A DNA stretch of 64,000 nt. Origin: Lyophyllum atratum (taxonomy: Eukaryota; Basidiomycota; Agaricomycetes; Agaricales; Lyophyllaceae). The stretch's first letter is position 1, and every line of letters begins with the position of its first letter. Made by a program: the position numbers and the translations under genes. The notes beneath the pieces are model-generated. The model had not been told where the DNA came from and ran no database searches. It was given only the letters and a program-made list of their open reading frames with translations. The stretch covers positions 558,001 to 622,000 of the forward strand of contig JACGCN010000022.1 of NCBI GenBank assembly GCA_014905825.1, in the 5' to 3' direction. Positions 1 to 11,273 of the stretch are shown here, piece by piece.

Positions 1-581
1 GACAGGGTAGGGAACATCGCTCGAAGATCCGGAGGAAATGAGCTTTGTATCTCCTGTCGTTTTCTTGACATATCTGTCAGCAAGGGTCTCGGAGATGTAG
101 AGCGAGAAAGAGTGGGGCCTATTGTTGGGTTGTACATATAAGCCATATAAAGGCGGTGGGCGTTGACGGGAAACGAACCCATTAAATACTCCGTATGCCT
201 ATTCGACCATTTCTCCCTTCCCTGACAGAGCACGACATACCCAAGGTGCTTCACGTCAATGATTTATGCTGGACTCTACTCCTCTCCGATTAACGCCAAT
301 ACCAACTCTAAACGATTCCAATTCTGAACGCCTCCCGTTCGAGTCGATACTCCGGTCAGATTCTGGCTGGATTGAGAGCTGCACATGTCCCTGGTGACAG
401 CTGTCCATGCAACAACCCTCGGAGGCTCCCAATGTATCGCAAAGCCGGGACAAATGGAACATTGAACTCCTACAACGAGTAACCCTCTGTTCAACCGTCG
501 TTCTCACAGCGCCGGAATCACGATCCTGACGTGGTCAGGCTCGCCTAGCATTTAGGCTCCCCGCTTCCACAGGCTTGGTAG

Positions 582-1121
582 TTATGTATGCTTCCGGGAT
601 CTACGCCGCAAACCGCTTGCGGCATCCCAACGTGAGAAAATTATCACTCTTCCTTGGTCCGAGAAGCGGTGGCGGGGTAAGGAATGTGAGATCGAGGACC
701 TTGTCATGTCGATGCGTAGGGTAAATCCGAGACCGAGATGAGCAGGAGGGGACGTATCGAAAGACTGGAGAATCGGGGTTGCGTGCAGATGTTCAACGAT
801 GTACAGTGCAAGAAGCATCGACGTATTTGGGGTCCGAGGGAACGACCACGTTGGTGCTCTCGCACAATACGGGTTTCCTCTCGATGCTCTGACGGGTTGC
901 CAGGATGGATAGGGCGAGATTTTGGACTGTAATTCCGTATCCTCGTAAAGGAAGGGTTTAGAAGAGCCGAAATCATTTTTGTCGTTGATGTCGGATGGTT
1001 CAGTGTCGAGGGGTTCTAGTGAGAGTTTACGTCCTCTGGTGGTAAATAACCACTCGTCTTCATCAACGCCTTTGATGGGAAGAATTTCGTCAGAGAATGG
1101 GTAGATGTCAAGAAACCGCAA
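582..1121 (-). CDS. hypothetical ORF, uncertain
   Basis: This is an uninterrupted 179-codon frame whose first third is acidic and codon-like (it contains the string GVDEDEWLFTTRGRKLSLEPL) and whose end becomes basic and less convincing. I recognise no family. It could be one exon of a gene that continues beyond a missed splice site, a remnant, or chance. No clear promoter or splice consensus settles its limits. The rest of 1-1530 shows only short overlapping frames that I do not accept as genes. Confidence 0.2.
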   Translation of the reverse strand: MRFLDIYPFSDEILPIKGVDEDEWLFTTRGRKLSLEPLDTEPSDINDKNDFGSSKPFLYEDTELQSKISPYPSWQPVRASRGNPYCARAPTWSFPRTPNTSMLLALYIVEHLHATPILQSFDTSPPAHLGLGFTLRIDMTRSSISHSLPRHRFSDQGRVIIFSRWDAASGLRRRSRKHT

Positions 1122-1529
1122 GTGTCAAGCTGCAGCTCGGTCAGCTTGGGACGTTACAAGGGGATGATTTACATACTTTCATGGACGTGAATTTCTCCCC
1201 CTGATTCCATCTGCCCGTAGCTTTCACCAATCCTGTGTGCCCGATTCACAGCCTCGTGAGCTTGACTGCGCGGTGGGGTCTGGACTGGTTGAGTAACTGC
1301 AACGCAAGGTCAGGAGATTGTGGGGAGATGCTGCGTAGGCAAGTCACTCGACTTACCATACGGCATGAAGTCGTTAATGTGTCCATGTTCCGTGAGTGTG
1401 TAATTGACTTGTTTGAGATGGGTCTTCATACGGTGACGCGTGTACATCAGTATCATCAGCCACGCTCAAATGTATGCAACCTACTCACGAGATGATGTAA
1501 AATGAGCTCTACGAAGCGCACCCCTTCGC

Positions 1530-1871
1530 AGGGATGAATGACTTTTGCACGTCACAATGCCGTCCCGTCTCTCCGCAGGGACAAACGACTTTTACACGTC
1601 ACAATGCCGCATATATGTACCTCCGATTTATGGGGAGGTGCGCCAAAGAGTTGGTGTTGGGTCCCTCCAAAGAATCGAGAGACAATGAATCCGTGGTCCC
1701 ATCTTCCTGATGATGGTTCTGAACAAGAGGAAGAAGCGAGGGAGTCGAGGAGTGTGGCTGTGTCGGTGAGAAGTGGATGTTTACCTAATGGGGACAACGC
1801 TGAACCACGACGAGCAGGTCCTAAATAGCAGCAGCACCTACTCCTCCTCTATGGCCTCGTCAGAGATGAAC
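1530..1871 (+). repeat. partial direct copy of ATG13 promoter and start
   Basis: This stretch matches 3128-3447, the region just upstream of and including the ATG13 start codon. Shared words include gatgatggttctgaacaag, gtggctgtgtcg, ttacctaatggggacaa and the CAG-rich leader before ATGGCCTCGTC. The copy keeps the ATG at 1851 and five ATG13-like codons (M-A-S-S-E), then diverges and reaches a stop after eleven codons, so it cannot make Atg13. Near 1515-1610 a shorter word (gcagggatgaatgacttttgcacgtcac) is itself repeated. Confidence 0.75.
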
Positions 1872-2359
1872 ATAGTGGATAAATAGTGATCCGGGCAGGG
1901 TAAATACAACCCCCCCATTCCCCTACCCACACAAGCAGTGGATTCAGACTTCCTCTCTGCTATGGAACGACTTCATACCGAGAAAGGAAAGGCAGCATTT
2001 GTGCTGAACGGAACGGCTCAATCGTCAACGAGTAACCCATCCTAAGTACCGATGCCATACCCTTGCAAATTCCTGAAGCCCCAAGGAGTTCCCTGCCTCC
2101 GTTCGGGACCCTTCAAGCCTACGGACGCTGGACCTTGAAGCCAAGCTCTAACGTCTCGACGTCGAACAGAGAAGTCATATTCGATTGCCAGAGCAGATAT
2201 GATTTAAAATAGTGACGATCAGGACAATATGTGAAGGATACGCTCATAGTAGGTATACTCGAGTCAATCATCATATATGCGTTCGGCGGTTTGAAGGTTT
2301 TCCACCCTGGGCACATGGCTATCGGCCGACTTACCTCCGTGCGGTTCTTCCTTGGTCGA

Positions 2360-3450
2360 CGTGGCATGGTTTACCAGTGTCCGAGCATGGTTCATGCCCT
2401 CCGCAAATCTCAACCACGCCGGTGCCTGATCAACTGAGCCATGTTTGGAATTGAAAGTCCTCCTCCTTGACACCTGAATATTACATGATTTCCATCATCC
2501 CCGAAAGCATCATCGTGGTCAGCCCACATACCTTCATCCAAAAGGAGCTTCCGAGCCAAAACATCCCTCTCATTTGGGGTGAACTGCGGTATGTCCCAGT
2601 CAGGCATGCCCACATTCCCTCTAAACCGTGCGCGATGCGTGACGATCATACAAAAGACGTTGTTTACATCGTCTCCAATGATGTCGAGTTTCGCGCGATA
2701 AGGCTTGATTCGGTCATTAATGGACCACACGGCGCGAGAGGTCTGGGCTCTAGACAGCTCTTGTACATGTACGCCTAGGATGCGGGCGGCCCATTCCTCG
2801 GCGGTCTTGAGGGTCATGACGTAACCACCAATGCGCAGGTCGCGAGGTTCACCGAAGGGTATGGGGATGCAAGAGCGCCCCAGTCTGCCTGGTGGCAAAG
2901 TGGAGTAGGAAGGCGTTGTCATGTGTGAGCGCGGTGAGGTATGTCGGAAGAGCGAGTTGGGAGGTGCTGGGCTAGCGAATGAGGAACTTTGGAGAGGATG
3001 TTGTCGCGTTGAGAACTCGGATGGCGAACCAATGGCAAGAGTTCCGAAATTCAAAAAGGAACTTGCTGTCAAGTCACGAGTTGACGTCGAATGAGTTTAA
3101 AGGGAGTTCCAAAAAGCGGACCCGTCTCTGCAGGGATGAATGACTTGTGGATGTCACCAGGTTCGATCATGGGGAGGTGTACGAAAGCGCTGGTGTTGGG
3201 GTCCCTCCACAGAATCGAGAGGCATTCGTGTTAACTCCATCCTCCTGATGATGGTTCTGAACAAGGGGGAGAAGTGAGTCGAGAAATGTGGCTGTGTCGC
3301 TGGGAAGTGGATGATTACCTAATGGGGACAAAGGTGAACCAGGACCATGACCACACCAGCAGGCCAACATGAGTGTGCCGAATGCTGTGAATAGCAGCAG
3401 CAGCACCAGTCCTGCCCACTCCTCCTCCATGGCCTCGTCCGAATCCCAGA
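2360..3450. repeat. left arm of ~1 kb inverted duplication around ATG13
   Basis: This segment is the reverse complement, with divergence, of about 6183-7195. It contains the minus-strand small gene (2410-2922), the shared intergenic region, and the ATG13 leader up to its first codons. Matching landmarks on both arms include the protein string GMPDWDIPQF / GMPDWEIPQF, the nucleotides tcaaggaggaggactttca, and ttacctaatg near the ATG13 leader. Arm limits are approximate because they were read by eye. Confidence 0.75.
2410..2922 (-). CDS. uncharacterised protein, left copy of inverted pair
   Basis: The product is about 170 residues and I recognise no family. It starts MTTPSYSTLPPGRL, the first Met conserved in both copies; the frame stays open 50 codons upstream here but not in the partner, so the inner Met is preferred. 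Conserved blocks shared with the copy at 6624-7073 are GGYVMTxKTAEEWAARILGV, a NDRIKPY segment, and GMPDWxIPQFxPNE followed by ARKLLLDEG. A two-base difference near the end removes the partner's stop, so this copy runs on for about 20 extra residues. It is divergent from ATG13, with about 500 bp between starts. Conservation of reading frame in two diverged copies argues that it is or was a real gene. Confidence 0.5.
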   Translation of the reverse strand: MTTPSYSTLPPGRLGRSCIPIPFGEPRDLRIGGYVMTLKTAEEWAARILGVHVQELSRAQTSRAVWSINDRIKPYRAKLDIIGDDVNNVFCMIVTHRARFRGNVGMPDWDIPQFTPNERDVLARKLLLDEGMWADHDDAFGDDGNHVIFRCQGGGLSIPNMAQLIRHRRG

Positions 3451-5934
3451 GAGCAGACCAAATCGCATTCCACTTCTACACCAAGCTGTTCTACGTTATC
3501 AACCACGCCCGCACCACCCACCCCCTCCCAGCCAAGCTCGATAAATGGGTCAGTTCCACGTCCTTCGTACCTTCTGTATCCTCTTCTCAGATGTTTACAG
3601 TTCAACTTGGAAACCCCCGACTCCGACCTCTTCACGAAGGAGGAACGTGAACCCTACAAGTCTATCTCCCTGGGCCCGCCACCCCCGCTCGAGATCCAAG
3701 TCCTGCTCACCATCCCCGAGCTGACGCACAACCAGGTCCTCGTGCACATATCCCCCGACTCCTCGCGCGTCCGCATCCACCCCACCCCCCGCTTCGTCCT
3801 GCTCGAGTCATTCGTCCTCGAGTTCATCCCGGGCCGCGCACCCGCCGACGTGCCCCTCCCCACTATCTATAAGAACGGGATCCCGCTGTTCCGCAGCCTA
3901 TTCACTCTGCTAAGGATACTACCTGCGTGGAAGCTGCAGAAGCGCCTGAGGAGACGGGCGGGTGGAGGTCCGAGCCTGGGCATCACGCTTAAGGTCCGTA
4001 ATGGACATGATCCAGACGTCCTTTCCCTGACAAGTGCGTGTTCTTGTTCTTGTATATATTCGGTCAAAGGCATACTGACTCGTAAAATAGATTCAGACTC
4101 CAAGACACACACGTTCCCACCCGTGCCACACCCCATGGGCGCTTTAGCTCTATCATCGACGTATCTCGCGTCCCCGACATTCCAGCTCGACGAGCTCGAA
4201 TCCCTCCTCTCCTCCCGCTTCCTCTCGCTCGACCAGCGCCCATTCACACCCACCCTCACCAAGAACCACCTCCGTTCCTCCTCCTCTTCCGCCTCTGCCT
4301 CCGCCTCGCCCCCGCGCTCACCGCCACGGGCAATCAGGTCCTCCCTATCGTCAAACTCGGGAACCTCAGGGATCCCACTTCCGCTCCCCGCCGACCGCCA
4401 GGGCCCCGCTACCCCCTCCTCCCTCCCCCGATCCTCCATCAGCTCCCGCCCCTCCCACCACCAGCCCCGCCACTCCCTCAGCGGCGTCCCGAAGCCCACC
4501 CTCCTCCCATCCTCCTCCAGGCCCCCCAGCTCCTCCGGCGTCGCTATCATAACAGGTACACCCCCCTCCGGTCTCTCATCCACACGCGCATATATTCTGC
4601 GCCAGGAGCACCAGCACGACCAGCATTTGGCAGGATCATCCACTTCGTCCCTCTCGCCCTCGAGTTCGTTGTATACCTCGAACCCCACGACAGGCCAGGA
4701 ACAGCAGCAGTCACCGGCAGCACGCCGCCCACAATACCCCTTCCCATTCAAGTCCAACACCGTCGCCGCCAGTGCCGCCTCTACCAGCTGCTCCCCCGGC
4801 CCCTCCAGCCTCAGCACAGGCACGGGCATCCCGTCTAGCCTCAGCGAGCGCGTCGCCCTATACGAGCGCGAGCGTGTCCCGAGCCTCCCCATCGCCCCGG
4901 ACGGCCCCATCTCAGTCTCCACCTCGCAGTCCCTCTCGCAGTCCCAGTCCCACGTGTCCGCGCCGACCCACGCGCGGCACACCTCTCTCTCCCGGCACAC
5001 CTCGCTCTCCCTCCGGGGCAGCCCTGACGACGCGTCCGCGAGCAGTGCGAGTGGGAGCGTGAGCGTGAGTGGGAGTGCACCGAGGAAGCGGTATTCGAGC
5101 TCGTTTGGGCACCGGTATGCGCCTTCCTTGGGGGGTGGGGCGTCTCAATCCCAGTCGCAGTCACAGTCTCAATCCCAGTCCCAATCCCCTTCCTCGCCGT
5201 TGTTCCACCCCCCAGCCCCCGCACGATCCGCATCCCCGTTGTTCCCTGCTCCGAGTGGTGGGATGGGTGGGAAGGGGATGGGGATGGGGAAGGAGGAGGG
5301 AAAGGGAGAGGGAAAGGGAAAGGGGAAGGGGAGGAGAGAGATGGAGGAGGACGTGGATATTTCGCTGTTCGTGCAGGATATTGATATGCGGAAGCCGCTT
5401 GTGGGAAGGGCTCGGACGCCTGTGTCCGTGCCTTTGCCTTTGCCTTTTGGTGAGGGGGGCGGGGGCGGGAGGGAGGGGGTGCCAGCGCGTTTGGGAAGTG
5501 GACCGGGGGAAGAAGCGACTCACAACCAGAACCAGAACCAGATGCAATCTATACGAGGGGCACAGGCGCAGTCCCCGCCAGGCGGCCTGATGTTAACGAG
5601 CGAGAAGGAGGTGGAGGCTCGCCTTCGACGGATGAACGAGGCGTTTCTGCGGAGTCTGGAGGGGCTCGGAGGCCGTCGTACCAGTACCAGTACCGGGGGC
5701 AGGTTCGCGGGGGCACGGGAGCGGGATGGGAGTGGGAGTGGGAATGGGGCGGGGGCGTGGGTTGGGGAACCGCCGGGGGTGCTGGTGAGGCAGGGGTCGC
5801 AGGAGGTGATTGGGAGGATGGATTTTGATGGGGATGGGGATGGGGAGGGGGAAGGGGAAGGGGAGGGGGTGGAAGGGGAGAGGACGGGGAAGGGGAAGGG
5901 GGGGAGGGGGAGTGGGGGGCGGTATTTATTTTGA
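3429..5934 (+). CDS. ATG13: autophagy-related protein 13 (Atg13)
   Basis: Atg13 is the regulatory subunit of the Atg1 kinase complex that starts autophagosome formation. I read exons 3429-3548, 3601-4033 and 4091-5934, giving about 798 residues. The 52-nt first intron joins KLDKW to FNLETPDSDLF, a typical Atg13 N-terminal HORMA start. The HORMA-like part follows (EIQVLLTIPELTHNQVLVHI, then LLESFVLEF and a YKNGIPLFRSLFTLLRILP segment). The second intron (57 nt, GTGCGT...AATAG) is a multiple of three without a stop, so its retention would not break the frame. The remaining ~550 residues are Ser/Pro-, Gln/Ser- and Gly/Glu-rich and probably disordered, as usual in fungal Atg13, where this part binds Atg1/Atg17. 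The 5' region is duplicated twice nearby. Exon calls are by consensus only. Confidence 0.85.
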
Positions 5935-5975
5935 TGGGGGATGGGGATAGGCGGGGGAGGTGGGGGGTGTAGGGG
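5820..5975 (+). other. G-run-rich tract at the end of ATG13
   Basis: The last codons of ATG13 and the first bases after its stop are runs of two to six G separated by A or T (for example ggggatggggatgggg). The tract encodes a Gly/Asp/Glu repeat and then continues past the stop codon at 5932-5934. Such runs on the coding strand can form G-quadruplexes in DNA or in the mRNA; this is inferred from base composition only. Confidence 0.6.
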
Positions 5976-6182
5976 ATGGGATGCGGTAGAGGGCTCTACT
6001 TGATGGTTTTGTGTTTATGTACTTACTATATTAGCGGGGGGTGGAGGGTGGCCCAGCCTGGGGGTTATAAGTTACCCTTAGCAAGTGTAAATGATATGGA
6101 ATGACTAAGTATTGTGAGAATATGTAAGGATGAAAGGATGAAAGGGTAGATACTCCTGGTTTACTATCTATCAATCGTCTTA

Positions 6183-7195
6183 GGCCATGAAGGAGGAGTA
6201 GGTGCTGCTGCTATTCAGAGGCCTGCTCGTCCCAGTTCTGATCAGCATTTGTCCACATTAGGTAAACATCCAGACACAGCCACATTTCGCGACTCCCTCT
6301 CTCGAGACTCCTTCTTCATAACCAGCGTGTTGCGAAACTTATCAGGAGGGTGCCTCTCAAATCTGTGCGGGGAACCAACGACGACACTGTTACGCTGCAC
6401 GCACCTCCCCGTGTTCGGAGGCCGAGGTACATTTGTACGGCATTGTGATTCGTGACGTCCCAAAGCTGTCCGTCCCTGGAGAGACTCACCACAACGTGAC
6501 AGCAAGTTCCCTTTTCAGAACCCTTGGTTCACCTCTTAACACGCCAACATCCTCTCCAAACTTCTCAGTAGTTCCTCGTTCGCCAGCCCAGCACCTCACT
6601 CGCTCTTTCGACCGCGATCACGTATGACAACGCCTTCTTACTCCACTTTGCCACCAGGCAGGCTGGAGCAATCCTGCTTCCCCATACCCTTCGGTGCACC
6701 TCGCGAGTGGCGCATCGGTGGTTACGTCATGACCCACAAGACCGCCGAGGAATGGGCCGCCCGCATCCTAGGCGTACAATACTCGGAGCTGGACATAGAC
6801 GATGCCCATTCCGCCACGATGTACATCAATGACCGAATCAAGCCTTATCCGAATCGCGCGAAACTCAGCATGATTGGAGAGGATCTGAATAACCTCTTTT
6901 GTATGATCATCACGCATTGCGCGGGGTTTAGGGGGCATGTGGGTATGCCTGACTGGGAGATACCGCAGTTCGCACCGAATGAGGCGGATGCGTTGGCGCG
7001 GAAGCTTCTTTTGGATGAAGGTGTGTGGGCTGACTACGATGATGCTTTCGGGGATGATGGAGATCTCATGTAATCTTCAGGCGTCAAGGAGGAGGACTTT
7101 CAGTTCCAAACATGGCTCAGTTGATTAGGCACCGACGTGGTTCAGATTTTCGGAGGGCATGAACCCTGCTCGGACACTGGTAAACCCCCCGATCC
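6183..7195. repeat. right arm of ~1 kb inverted duplication around ATG13
   Basis: Read on the minus strand, 6183-6480 repeats the ATG13 leader and ends at ATGGCC followed at once by a TAA, so the ATG13 copy breaks immediately after its start. Read on the plus strand, 6500-7195 repeats the small-gene region of 2360-3072. The unit is therefore a third copy of the ATG13 5' region, in inverted orientation. Divergence from the left arm is obvious by eye, so the duplication is not recent. Confidence 0.75.
6624..7073 (+). CDS. uncharacterised protein, right copy of inverted pair
   Basis: The product is 149 residues and is the paralogue of the minus-strand gene at 2410-2922. It starts at the same MTTPSYSTLPPGRL and keeps all conserved blocks. 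It has a small insertion relative to the left copy around the acidic segment before NDRIKPY, and ends with DDAFGDDGDLM. Upstream of the start the frame is shifted relative to the other copy. The many conservative substitutions between copies (V/I, D/E) suggest past selection on protein sequence. Function unknown. It lies downstream of, and convergent in layout with, ATG13 (about 690 bp from the ATG13 stop). Confidence 0.5.
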   Translation: MTTPSYSTLPPGRLEQSCFPIPFGAPREWRIGGYVMTHKTAEEWAARILGVQYSELDIDDAHSATMYINDRIKPYPNRAKLSMIGEDLNNLFCMIITHCAGFRGHVGMPDWEIPQFAPNEADALARKLLLDEGVWADYDDAFGDDGDLM

Positions 7196-7482
7196 TCGAC
7201 TGTGCCAACACCCTCATCGCACACTACGCCTCCCACGACGACGCCAACGTGTCCGACCTGCCAGATGGGGAGCCCTAAAATCACGCGTACGGTGTGTTGA
7301 TTATACATGAAATGGTAGTTTTTATCGGGACATTGTATCACTATATAACAGTCTGTATGCAAAGTTATGTATCAGTTCAAAAAACGATGTGTGTATGATG
7401 GACAACAGCGTCCGGCCACAAAAGATGAAACGAAAATGCAAGTAAATGCTTGAAAAATCAATGACAGCGATAGGCCCAAGGA

Positions 7483-9928
7483 TCAGGCATAGTTCAGATC
7501 CATGGGAAGGCGTGATCGGAATAACGCCTCGTTCGTCCTCGTGTCTCGTCTCTTCTTCCGAGCTAAAGACAGGGAACCGTACGAGCTCTTGGGTGTCATA
7601 GATGGTATCGGCGAGGACCCCGCACTCAAGTCAATGGACCCAGTCCCAAGAGAATGACCTGCAGGTCGCGCACTCGAATCAATGGAGGCACTCCCGATAG
7701 AATTACCTGCAGGGTATATGCGGTCTCTCCCAAACGAACAAGTAGAAGCGGCCGCTGGAGGAATGACAAGCATTGGAAGGTCCCCGGCCTTCGCCCTTGT
7801 ATCGCGATTGTCTAGCCGACCTGACTCCAGTATTCCTGGATGTTCGGGCAACCCGACTGCCGAGGAAGCAGTAGTTTCCATTTGTACATTCGAAATCGAC
7901 GCTTCAGGAGAACTCTCCGCATGTCCAGCAACAGGAGAGGGAGAAACCGGAGAAATAGGTCTGCGGCTCGCTAAGGATGGAGTCGACACCGAAGGCGAAA
8001 TGACAGGGATGTTGATCTCCAAGTCAACGTCTGGCGCGATGGGATGTTCCAAGAGATCTGGCATAGATTCTATTGGCATTAAATGCCCAATGGATCGGAT
8101 ATGTGGGAGCTGTGGCGGAAGCCGTGGAAGTGGGGGAGGCCTAGAGCCAGCGGTGCCCTGATCTTGCATGCTTCGTCGCTAGATCGTTCAAAGTTCGTGA
8201 CGTAGCCGTAGAAGCATAGACAAGGAAGGTAATACCTTGAATCGGAGGCCTCTCCGTCCAGCGCCCATATTGGACCCATCCTCAGCAACCAGCGTGGAGG
8301 CAGAGGAAGACACATTAGAGACCGTGGATATTGGACGCATTCTAGACACCGGCCTGATGGGGACGACTTCTCTCGTTTGAGTCACCTGCGTGGTGGGCTC
8401 CCGGGAGCCCTTGCTATCCGACGCGACATGGAACCCTCCTTCGGTTGAATCGGCACTGGGGGACATCGAGTCGAATTGTGACTGTACCATGTATCCTCGC
8501 TTCAATCTTCTCCACAGTGTCCTATTTAAACAGATAACGGCCTGTAATAGCCCAGGTATTAGAGAGACCCGGCGTGAGACTCTGAGGGATCTGACTCACA
8601 GAAAGCGCTACCATAAGGCCAAGAATGGCCAAGATACCGACCGTGATCGCAACAACAGCACCGGGCGATAATTTACTGACGCGATGGGATTGTCAGCCGG
8701 ACGTTCCATTAGATATAAATACGACGTACCCTGGTTTACCAACGTTGTCAATACTGCCCGTTACATCTGGGCTCACTGCTGTGGTTGGCGATGAACTATT
8801 CAAATCATTCATCAGACGTCACTGAATCAAAGTGAGGGTGACGCACTGCAAGAAATCGACGCGAGCGACCATCGCGGAATCGATTTCCAGCCTCGCATTA
8901 TCGGTGCTGATAATTTCAAGGGTGTGGTTCTTATACCCGAGCCCGCTCGCGTAGAAAAGGAGTGTTTGAGGGGCGTAGGTCGTTTTCGTACCTCGGTAAG
9001 ATTTGGCAGGCTGTCCATCCAGCTGAACAGTGTATCCCCCGTTGTCCGGGCCCACGGTGCCGTATAAAGAGACAGCCGCCCCTTGCATGCAAAATCAGTG
9101 TCCTTGCAGCGCAAGAATCTGCGGCAAGGTTGCCCACCCTGGGATTTAAATTAGCCTACGTCCGACATTCCAGAGTCGCGTATCTTACTATAAATGAGTA
9201 CTTGATTGACGCCCCAGATGTTGAGGTTGTACTATGGTTGCGCATGAGGACAACTTGCAAATACCAGATCGAAAAAGACTCACTGCCCCGTGTTACCGAA
9301 GAATTTATTTACGTTTGATGGCTTGTTCGACCATGCACTCGATGGCAGGTAATTGAATGCCTCTTCCGTGTCATCCACAAGTATATGGGAGATTGGGCCT
9401 CTTTTCGTAGAGCTGACGCTTGACGTCCAAGTCACCTTGAAGTTGGACGAATGCATCTGTCAGTACATGAAGATCGGCCGCAAAGATAGCTAAGCTACGC
9501 ACAGAGTCGATGTCCAGGAAGGTTGATTGAGTGTTCGTGATGGTCACTACATGGGTACCGTCCTTCAATCCCTCGCGACTGAAGAGCGATACCTGGTATC
9601 CGTCCTCGGCAGAGAACGCGGTCGCAGTCTCCGTTTCTCCGTCGATATCTACGGTGTACTCTCCATGCTGCTGGCTTTTCGCGCCCCATATCGTTATGGA
9701 CGTTCCATTGAACGTGAAAGATGCCGTCGCGCCCAGCTGCTGCGTCCGTGTAAACGTCTCGGCGTAGTATCTGCGCAATCATGAGCAGTGGAAATGAGGA
9801 GATGGTGATCGTGACACGCACTGGCTTCCAATTGGATCTGTACTGCTATTCGTCTGAGTCCATGCATCCAACGGCTCGAATTCGATGAGAGGGCTGATAT
9901 CATCAATGGTGATGGGCGAGTTTTCCAT
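7483..9928 (-). CDS. single-pass membrane protein with galactose-binding-like ectodomain
   Basis: This multi-exon gene starts MENSPITIDDISPLIEFEPL (ATG at 9928). Exon 1 is 9822-9928, with a GTGCGT donor and an acceptor before 9770. Two related beta-rich ectodomains follow. The first contains FNGTSITIWGAKSQQHGEYT and then THVVTITN; the second contains AAVSLYGTVG, YTVQLDGQP and HTLEIIS. A Thr/Ser linker precedes one transmembrane helix (residues like GAVVAITVGILAILALMVAL, about 8610-8670). The cytoplasmic tail of about 330 residues is Ser/Pro-rich and ends in LPMDLNYA. Proteins with this two-domain, one-helix layout are common and uncharacterised in mushrooms; the ectodomain suggests binding of sugars or another ligand at the cell surface, by inference. 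No N-terminal signal peptide is visible. Inner exon limits are approximate. Confidence 0.65.
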
Positions 9929-11273
9929 AATCCAGATGGAAGGAATGTGGGGGAACACGGTGTGGGGATAAATGAGGGTGGGTGTTGGGTGAGCCCAGTG
10001 ACCGTGTGGGGTGCGACCCCACTGACAACGGTAATTCCAGGCGTTTGGTGAGAATTTTCCAATGAAACGATATACATAAACACCTTTGCATATTATATCA
10101 GGAATATGGACCTGGGTTGGCAGTTTGGACGACGTTGACGACGAGGTGATGATCAAATCATTGACTCAAGATTGAGCTGCTTTCGGTGCGCACGGGAAAG
10201 AGAAGCACTTTTCCTTGAATGATCGTCCAGCATGTGGGAAGCGACTCTCGATCATATGTAACTAGAAAGGATCTAATGATCTGAAAAGACCGACCCACAA
10301 TTGTTGGACAGGAGAGCAAACCAGCAGTGTAAGAGCGTCACCTAGCGCCAAATCTTCATATTTGATGATCACGGTGATTGCAGGTCTCGTTTTTGGAGCT
10401 CGTAGACACGAAGCTATGGTGACTGCTGGTCCATCTGGCGAGAGTCGGTGTCACGTCTATCTCATATATTCTCAGTTCTTGGTGTCAATACGTTAGTTCC
10501 TTATAGTTTCCACGTACCTGACCAGGGACATATGGGGGCTGAGGCTGTCGATCAGATGCGGGAGCCTGTTGGAACCTGTCCAATAGATCACTCCGTGGTT
10601 GTAGTTGGCGGCAGTTTCGGTGATTACAGCTGGATTAGGCACCTTGTCATGTCTACTTCATCCATCAGCGAGCAGAGGAGCCACGGACAATAGAAATTAG
10701 AACCAAGGTATCTGTTGACCGACAACTTGGAAACACCTGAAGCTGGTTGAGGCATCGGACACGTGGAGGCGATGGAGCCGTATCCGGATCATCCAGCGGA
10801 CCGGACTGATGATTCGGACCTTCAGAGACACCTGTATCGTCCTAGAAGTCTACCACTGGCACTATCGTACTGACAATTCAACTCGCACCATGGAGCCAAA
10901 GCCCAGATCCACACTCGAGCATACTTGTGGATTCGGAAGCTCGGCCATTGTGAAAGGTGCATGGCATCTGCCTCATGATTCGAACAAAATGTCACGTTCG
11001 AGCTGCATGCTCTGCCTACCCTTCAAGGTTTGGTTCTGCCCATACAAACGTTGATTTCCGCATGCTGAGCGAACAGGTCGCAGAAGTTGACAAGGCTCAC
11101 GGATATTCATCGGAAATCAGTCGTTGTACAGAGATTACGTTAAAACACTGGCATGCGTCGAACAAATAAAGTGTGAAACCATTAAAAAGAGTCATGATCA
11201 TGCTGAAGATTTTTCGTCGAGGGATTCCTGACGCTTCTCAGTCTGATAGAAGTAGCAACAAGTCAATCTAAGT
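9929..11273. other. intergenic, no supported gene
   Basis: The stretch between the membrane-protein start and the sugar-transporter stop holds only short frames (up to about 80 codons) on both strands without splice support or recognisable motifs. It should contain the membrane-protein promoter, near 10000-10200, and the transporter 3' end. Confidence 0.4.

Noticed and set aside
4554..4603. Possible extra intron in ATG13 (gtacac...gcgccag)
   Set aside because: It is 50 nt, so removal would break the long open frame that continues on both sides.
5069..5590. Long frames on other phases and strands within ATG13 and within 54-55 kb
   Set aside because: They are compositional shadows of Ser/Pro/Gly-rich coding sequence.
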